Shown: in pieces, positions 57,501-64,000 of the stretch | Numbering within the stretch: position 1 is the first letter of the stretch | How the letters are laid out: the number at the start of each line of letters is the position of its first letter | NCBI GenBank assembly: GCA_020809705.1 | Contig: CP085828.1 | Span: forward strand, 5,890,001-5,954,000 | Direction of reading: 5' to 3' | DNA from: Calonectria ilicicola | Lineage: Eukaryota > Ascomycota > Sordariomycetes > Hypocreales > Nectriaceae | Length of the DNA stretch: 64,000 nt | The notes under the pieces: generated by a model | Database searches by the model: none | The model's input: only the letters and a program-made list of their open reading frames with translations | What the model was told of the DNA's origin: nothing | Made by a program: the position numbers and the translations under genes

Positions 57501-57748
57501 TAATGAGACGACACAAAAACTCCCCCAACGCCTGTGCTTTGCATTTGTGTGTAGAGAAGACTCCCGTGGCAAGGGGGAGCAAAATCAATCAATAGGCGCC
57601 GTCGCCATGAGTGTCAGAAAAGAATAGATCCGCCCGAGTACGCCGCCGAGTCAGAAATTCCACTAATGCCAACATCGGTGTGGACTGGTCTATGCAAAAA
57701 AAGAATAGATGCAAAACATTCTCAGCAGTAGTATCTTGCACTCCATAC
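54596..57748. other. Long intergenic region with one MITE-like copy
   Basis: This 3.15-kb stretch between two minus-strand genes carries a MITE-like copy at 55,465-55,675, a CCACCACCA run at about 56,510-56,530, several A runs and a TG repeat near 57,150. Open frames are short and lack motifs. The first few hundred bases belong to the reductase promoter, and the last part to the 3' flank of the FHA-RING gene. Confidence 0.4.
55465..55675. mobile_element. Diverged MITE-like copy
   Basis: The left end CCCCTTCAAAGATTG (55465-55479) matches the left terminal repeat of the element at 7512. An AT-rich centre (TAAATAAAATATAAATTATT) includes the shared word TGTCTAAAT. The right end GGAGTACAAT (55661-55670) is followed by a mismatch where copy one has CTTTGAAGG. 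Size and layout agree with the copy at 7512-7702. Confidence 0.5.
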
Positions 57749-59710
57749 CTATCGAGAGCTCGAGTCGTCGCTGGGGAGTGTTCCGTTTACATCCATCTCT
57801 GCGGCGGCATCGAGGCTTCGCATCTCGGCCCCCGGTCCGTCGGCGTTTCGTCCGGCACTGCCATCAAAAACCCAGGGGCCGGCATTGTTCCTCGGTGTGA
57901 TGGGTCCCTCTGTGCCGTTCAGGCCAGGCGGTGATGGCGTGCGGCTGTCTCGAATCTGTCGTCCGGCGCCCGAGGCGGCATTGTTAATCGGTAGGGGGGC
58001 GACTACGGTGTGTGATAAGTCCTCAGCCCTGGGGCTCTCTGGTGTAATGTTGACCGTCACGTCCATGTGATCGACATCGTGTGCGTCCGATTGATCCTGC
58101 TCTGGCGGTGGTGTGGTAACTTCGGCTGCTGTGACAGGTGCTGCAGAAGCCGACTCACTCTCGGCTGGGGCAGCAGATTCAGCTCCAGAGTCCGCTCCGG
58201 CTTCCGCCTCGGCCCTCTCCTCGTTCCTGAGCTGCTGCCATTCTTCGGCGAGTTCGTCTACGTCCGCTTCGAGATCGGCGCCGGCGCGGCAGTTGGGGCA
58301 GATAAAGATGGGGTACTGCGGTGACATGAGGAGCGATCTCACGCACTTGAAGTGCCAGGTGTGCGAGCAGGGTGCCACAAACAAGGATTGGCAAGGCTAT
58401 GGACATGTCAGCGAGAATTAAAATAGAATCCCGCCTAATGTGGCGGGGCGAAGCACATGTCGACGACTTACGGCGATGGAGCTCAAACATATCGAGCAGT
58501 CCTGGGAGCTGACGCTGGCGGCGCCGCTGGCTGCACCGCTAGCAGCCATGTTCTGCAACCGCTTGTGGGCGGCCATGCTGTTAAGAAAAAAAAAACACTG
58601 TCAGCCTCACTCTTGAAGGGGGGGGCAAAATGTCGTGATGACGCGGTGAGACAAAGATACGTACTTGAAGGTGTTGAGCTTGTTCTGCCATCCTCTGTTG
58701 AGTTCCAGGCGCATCTTGACGCAGCGGAAAATCATCTCCTCGCCGCCCTTGAAGTCGATGCCTAGCTGGACAATATCGCCATCGTTGACGGGGAAGGCCT
58801 TGCTCTCCTGAGAAGGTGGGCTGAGGCGGATGTGGTTGAGAAAGGTGCCAGATGAACTCTTGACGTCCTTGATGTACCACTTGCCATCCTCGTACCAAAA
58901 CTCGCAGTGACGACGGGAGACGACCTTGCTCTTGAAGCCGACGGGTGCGGCCGAGGGCTGGTTGCCGGGCATGTTGGCCATGGAGTGGCTGTCGCGCTCA
59001 GAGTAGCGGCCAACACGAATCTTTTCGGTGCCGGTGGGCAGGGTCCTGGAGATTGGGGGGAAAGTGAGCGACGGGCGGGTTGATCGCGGGTCGTAGTAGG
59101 CGGAGAAGCGAATTGATGGCATGGTGTCGGGGGTGGTAGCACCAGCTTCACCGGTGGTTGAGGATCTGGCTCTCGTCATGGCGGGCGGGTCGTCGCTGGC
59201 AGCGGGCTCTGGTGCTGCTGGGGATGAATCTTGCGTGGTGTTGGCGGGGTTTGGGTTTTGGCTTTGGCTTTGGCTGTCAGTGGCAGAGGCAGCAGCAGGC
59301 TGGTCGGGGGTTGAAACGGTGGCAAGCGCAGAAGATGCAGGTGGTGCGGGGACGGGCGAAGCAGTAGGCGACGTCGAGGTTGTGTTGGTGACGGCCGACG
59401 AAATCCTCACGGGATCGGGCGTGGAACTGACGAGGGTCAAGTGGTTGATCTGGGCTGGAGGTGGTGGCGGGCCTGCTGTGGTTGGCGAATGGCTGAGGGA
59501 TCGCGTGAGGTTGGCCGCCTGCTGTCGGTTAGGGGACGTGCTTCCGCTGGCGCTGCCACTGCCGCTGTGGTGGCCGTCGCGCGAGAGAATGTGGTTCTGC
59601 GTATAGTTGCGCAGGTAACTGAGACCGCGCAGACGGCTGGGACGTGACGTCGTAGGCGAAGTCGCCGCGGATGGGCCAGAAAGCGGCGCTGAAACCGGTT
59701 GCGTAAACAT
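57749..59710 (-). CDS. dma1: DMA1-type FHA-RING E3 ubiquitin ligase
   Basis: A 599-residue protein. Exons are 58665-59710, 58472-58577 and 57749-58396. The N-terminal 200 residues are disordered and Ser/Thr/Pro-rich. An FHA phosphothreonine-binding domain follows (about 225-340): EKIRVGRYSERDS, SKVVSRRHCEFWYEDG, IKDVKSSSGTFLN, GDIVQLG. Then comes a C3H2C3 RING assembled over two junctions: CSICLSSIAPCQ, VAPCSHTWHFKC, CPNCRAGADLE. This order is that of yeast Dma1/Dma2 and fission yeast dma1, which delay septation and guard the spindle checkpoint by ubiquitylating phosphorylated targets. The C-terminal tail (200 residues, Ala/Ser/Glu/Pro-rich) is longer than in yeast. The first intron is 87 nt with a T10 polypyrimidine tract. 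The start at 59710 is preceded by an overlapping open frame. Confidence 0.92.
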
Positions 59711-59800
59711 GAGGGGGGTGGGCGCCTGGTTGAAGTCCAGGGACGGCGATGGGATAGGACAGAGGGTGGATTGATAGGATAGGGCTTGTTGCTGCTGTTT

Positions 59801-59824
59801 CTGCTGCTGCTGCTGCTGCTGCTG
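59801..59824. repeat. (CTG)8 / (CAG)8 trinucleotide repeat
   Basis: Eight uninterrupted CTG units on the plus strand (CAG on the minus strand) lie about 90 bp upstream of the dma1 start, with further imperfect units before them. Confidence 0.9.
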
Positions 59825-62800
59825 TCACTGCGGCGGCGATCAAGGGGGAGCCCAGCTCTGGCGAGGGATTAAAAAGGGGGATATCAATGCAGTCAATGGT
59901 TTTTCCCCGGTGCTTCCAAGAATATAAGCCTGGCTGAGAGGCAGTGTTCACGCCCTAGTCACAAACAATTGCTGTGCGTAGCTGTTGGCTCCTTTGAAGA
60001 CGGCCTTTTTGAGTTGAGGGTGCGATCCAGCGACGGGGCAACTGAGACAGTAGCTGTGCAGATGTGGAACGCAGACGGAAGCAGGATGGCCGACGCAGTG
60101 TAAGCCTGGGGAGCTAGCAATACGTGTTGCAGTCGCTTTCGCCTTGGCCGATATGTAGATCCTCTTTGCTTTTTTCTTTTATTTTTCTTGTCTTGTTTTG
60201 CTTCTTTTCGATCGCAAAAGAAAACACCTGGCGGCCAACAGTGTAGCGCTGATGACTATGACTCTCCTTGCAGGTGGTTCGTCCAAGATCGACCTCACCT
60301 TACATGTGCAGGCAAGCTGGCTGGGGGGCAGATCAATGCTTCCGATTCGGAATCCGGGCAGAGGACAGAGGGGAGGATTGAACCAGAAAACGCAGATGAG
60401 ACGCGGCTCTTTGCTGGGAAAAACAGGAAACCAGGTCTAGAAAAACGCAACCGGTCCTATAGATGTATGTAAAGGAAAAAAAAAGCCGGGAGCAGATTTG
60501 TGGTGGCGGCAAGATTGTTTTTAGAGATCGGGAATGGGATGGCATGGCATGGATATGGATTGCATGGGGGCGTGTGTGCCATGGGCCCTTACGCCTCACG
60601 CCTCTCTCACCTCACTCCCACTCCCTCTCAGGTGCCCTAGAGACAGTAGCGGCGTTCGTTGGACCTAGAACCAAGGTGACCGAGGGGCGACGCCGCCTGG
60701 TGGGTTGCTTCGTAGGCTCTGCTTGATGGTTGGTGCTGGTAGGCGGCCCCCCTGTCAGCAAGTAGCCCAGCCCAGCAACCTGACCCGGAAGCACCAGCAA
60801 CACACGGCACAGTGCAGCTGGAGCTAGCACAGAGCACCCGGCGGCCATCTACCCGGATTGACACCTATGGGATCATGAATGCAGATGTCAGAAAACTGGA
60901 GATGCTGCTTGTCCTCGGCCGGATAACGGAACTAGTCGCCTACAGCAGGGATTTCCCATTGGCAAAGAAGCAATAAAAGAAGAGGAAAGAGAAAAAAAAA
61001 GCTGGAAAGTGGAGGTCCGATATTGCTCAGCATGGGCAAATGTCAACATGGAAATGATGGATGACGATGCTACTGGGACCAAGATACGCCACAGCCAACA
61101 ACCTGCACCCCCTCTCTCGCCATGGGAATCTGGCAGCGGCACAAAGATTCTGGAAGCCCTTCAGACGAAGCGAGAGCCAAGAATAACAGCACTGTACCGC
61201 AGATGCATACGCAGACGTAGACGAAGATGCGGAACACCTTACCCCCCGTCTCACCTCCAGGCTCGCTGCCAGAGTCTAGAGCGTACATCCACAAAGTCAA
61301 GATTTCGGCTCCAGCCCGCGCAGAAAATCGGAATCACTGGCCCTGCCCACGCCTCGTCGGTACCCTACGGGGTCTCAGAGGTCCAGATCCGCTGCAATCG
61401 AGTCGACATGAGCCCAACGAAGCGTCGGTCCCGGGAGGAATCCATCATGGGGACCAGGGCGAGCGAGTGAGCGAGCGAGGAAGCAAGCGGACGGGGAAAA
61501 AAAACCTTAGTTGAACGGCGCTGCGCTGCCTTGCCTGTGCCTCTCTCGCTGATCGATCTCACATGATGCCCCCGTGTTCCCAATCTGCTCCCCTCATGTT
61601 TGCTACTGGGCCAGGAGGGGCTTTCGTCATGGGAGACAATGGTCGGCCCCCTTGTCCCATGTTGGACGAGGCCATACAGACATGGAGCTACTGGCCCATG
61701 GCCCATCATGGGTCATGATGTGATGATGGCATATAACCAAACGCTCAGTTGCTCCAGGCTGGGGTCATCCTCCATCTCCATCTGCCGATAGACCCATCCC
61801 CACACACACGCACACGCACCCACAAACGCACAGCGCCTCGCACAGTCCAGTACACTGCAGCACAGCGCGCGCATTGTACTCATTTCTGCCGCGTCTGTGT
61901 GGCGGGTTCCCGTTTACAGCGCTCACCATGCCTCTCTAGAGCTGAGCTGCCGCCCTATTTTGGAGACCAAGGAGGGCCGAGGAGGGGCAGAGGCCAGCTC
62001 TCAACATCTCAACATCTCCTCATGCGTCGCCGCTGCCGTCCGTCGTCGTCCCTTCAACCCACTGACATGTTTTAGCTAGTCTTGCAGCTGCATTGCATGG
62101 CTCGGGATACCCGCCCAGCAGCAGCACAAGCGCAGGGTTTCTCAACCCCTCCCCTCCCCTCCTCCTCCTCTGCTGCTGCAGTGGAGCTGTTTGGCTCAAG
62201 CTGGGAAGGGCGAGCCTTGGCGGAGCCGACGCGAGCACAAAAAGGGCCAGGCCTGTGCGGTTTAGCGGGCGAGGTTGAGGGGTGGCCCAGATGGGACACG
62301 CACCGATCCGGATTCTGCAGTGTGCAGTGTGTGCAAAGGAGGGGAGGGGGGCGGCAGTGTCCCTTGGGGCTGCAGCGGCTGTCTTTGTTTGATAGCGTCA
62401 GCATTTGGGGCCGAAACACCTCGGCATTTATTACACATACATGGAGATACTGTACATATTCGTATCCCGATGCCGAGAACAATACAGTGCGCACAAGAAA
62501 GAAGGAGGCAGATGCAGCAGCTCTCATCATCCTGCGCCGGACCGGTCGGTGATTGACCGGCGAGATCTGGGGCGGGATACGACGCAGCAACCGAATTAGA
62601 AGGCGTCCGCAGCCATCTCGCGGATGGCAGTGGAGTTAGCCGCTATGGGACCCCTTTGGCCCTCCCTCGTGGCCCACAGGCCAGCTTCTATAGCGTCCCC
62701 TATGACGGCCCTTCCCCCCAAAAGAAGACCTGGAAGCCATCGCCAATCCCAACCCGCCTTTGGAGTCCGACTTACGTCGCGGATGACAGCCTGCAGCTGC

Positions 62801-64000
62801 AGTGTAGACGGCGCAGCTTGTTACACAAGGTGAACAGGCGGGGGAGGAGCCAACCAAGCCCCGTTGATGCTGTGCCGTGTGCTGCTTGTACGCACCGCAC
62901 AAACTCATAGACGTCAAGAGTCGACTGCCCCCCCGCCCATCGTCTCCCCCCCTCCAGCCTGACTCGGCGGGTGAAACAGCCAACTAACCCACGCCAGATT
63001 TTCCCTTGGACAAGGGACTATCAGTAGCCTTGTCATCTGTCACCACACGTGAGCCTTGCTTTAGCGAAAGCAGGAAAGACGTGATCGGTGGCTGGTGGCG
63101 GCCGCCATGTTCCTGTCGGCGCCCATGGCTGCTGCGGCCATTACTTGCAAGTGTTGGGCAGAGGGAAAAAGATGGCGTCGATGATCCATGATGACAGGCG
63201 TTGCATCTCCGAAGCGTGCAACAAGCACCAAACCTTCGGAATTCTACGCAAAAGAGCGAGAGACAAAGGAGACATGAGATACAAAGCAAGAAAACTCCCC
63301 CTCCTTCGTCGTCCTCCTCCGTCTTACAAGAACGCGTACGTTTGATCCTGTCTCAACCCTACCTGTGCTACGTTACCCGCTAGTCCCGTGAAACGCGCGC
63401 GCATTCCCCCCCGGAGCGCCATCTTCCCTGCTCGGCACGGCAAGTTCCCAAAACTTTATCATTCCAGCGTTCCTTTTCACGCGCGGCCGTTACAGTGAGC
63501 GGCTCGTCGATGAAGGGTGGGTGGTGGTGATCCATTTAGAACTGGGGATGGGATGGGATGGGGGGGGGGATGGATATAGTCCAGTCCTGCAGGAAGATCA
63601 TCAATTCGCTCACATGCTAGCAGAAAAACACTATGTGCTCTCCGCACACCGCCTAGGGTATAGATCAACGTTATAAAAAATATGCAAAGAATAAAATAAA
63701 TTAAAAATTAAAGCCCTGGGGAGAACAAAAAACAGCTCAAAAAGCAAACGAAACAGCAAAGACCGCTTCGAGGCCCGAGGGGTTGCTGCACGCCAGGGTT
63801 CCAGACCAGGCTGGTCCCAAAAAAACGGGATGACGGGCCATTGGCAACTTACGGCGGCGGCCCGGACTGTTCCCAAACCAGTAACGAGACGGGAAACCCA
63901 GGGTTAAAAAAAAAAAAAATTGTAAGAGCTTCTCTCTCACCAGGGGATAAATGCTTGGCTCTTTTTTAGCGATTTTCACGGACCGCATTCTGGGGTCAGA
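59825..64000. other. 4-kb gene-free terminal region
   Basis: This region holds no supported gene. It shows C/T-rich stretches, a polypurine run near 60,960-61,010 and (CA)n-like sequence at about 61,800-61,830. There is a GCGAGCGAG-type repeat near 61,461-61,480, a GGGATGGGATGG run near 63,546 and an A13 run near 63,906. Longer open frames on either strand (up to about 170 codons) are compositionally biased and lack motifs or splice structure. It could be a promoter plus long 5' leader, or contain noncoding RNA; the sequence does not decide. Confidence 0.4.

Noticed and set aside
62072..62590. 172-codon minus-strand and 156-codon plus-strand frames over the same DNA
   Set aside because: Both arise from a GC-rich, stop-poor segment; neither shows motifs or splice logic.

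Overview
The window reads as nuclear DNA of a filamentous ascomycete. The protein-coding genes carry short introns (48-99 nt) with GTRNGT-type donors, CTAAC/CTGAC branch sites and YAG acceptors. They include fungal-specific families: Zn2Cys6 regulators, a PDR-type ABC transporter, a 2EXR protein, a NIS1-type secreted protein, and the IRS4, DMA1 and RRP5 orthologues. The overall flavour suggests Sordariomycetes, possibly Hypocreales, but that placement is inference from family resemblance, not from a search.

Left part (1-13,900): the 3' end of a purple-acid-phosphatase-like gene, then a nine-exon Dal5-type MFS transporter on the minus strand. This transporter diverges from an intronless gene for a bacterial family 5 (peptide-type) solute-binding protein. 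Convergent to that gene is another intronless gene, encoding a P-loop (STAND-like) ATPase fused to a C-terminal formylglycine-generating-enzyme-fold domain that lacks the active-site cysteine pair. These two adjacent prokaryote-style genes are the most unusual content of the window. They are followed by a small MITE-like element, a TXNDC17-type thioredoxin, a PEBP protein, a Zn2Cys6 regulator, and a class III aminotransferase that diverges from the regulator and has an apparent frameshift.

Middle part (14,000-34,000): a 2EXR protein, a second Zn2Cys6 regulator, a probable single-pass membrane protein with an apparent frameshift, a full-length PDR drug-pump gene of six exons, an F-box protein, an IRS4-like EH-domain protein and a NIS1-family secreted effector. 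This part is accessory in character, with long intergenic stretches and AT-rich repeats.

Right part (34,900-64,000): housekeeping genes RRP5 (ribosome biogenesis), a conserved alpha/beta-hydrolase-like protein, MPP-alpha (mitochondrial presequence cleavage) and a DMA1-type FHA-RING ubiquitin ligase. They are interspersed with a C2H2-like zinc-finger protein, an F-box/LRR protein, a short regulator-like protein without a zinc cluster and an aldo-keto reductase whose first intron must use a GC donor. The last 4.3 kb holds no gene I can support.

Exon boundaries are my own, derived by matching reading frame, splice signals and family motifs. All family assignments rest on motifs read by eye, not on database searches.
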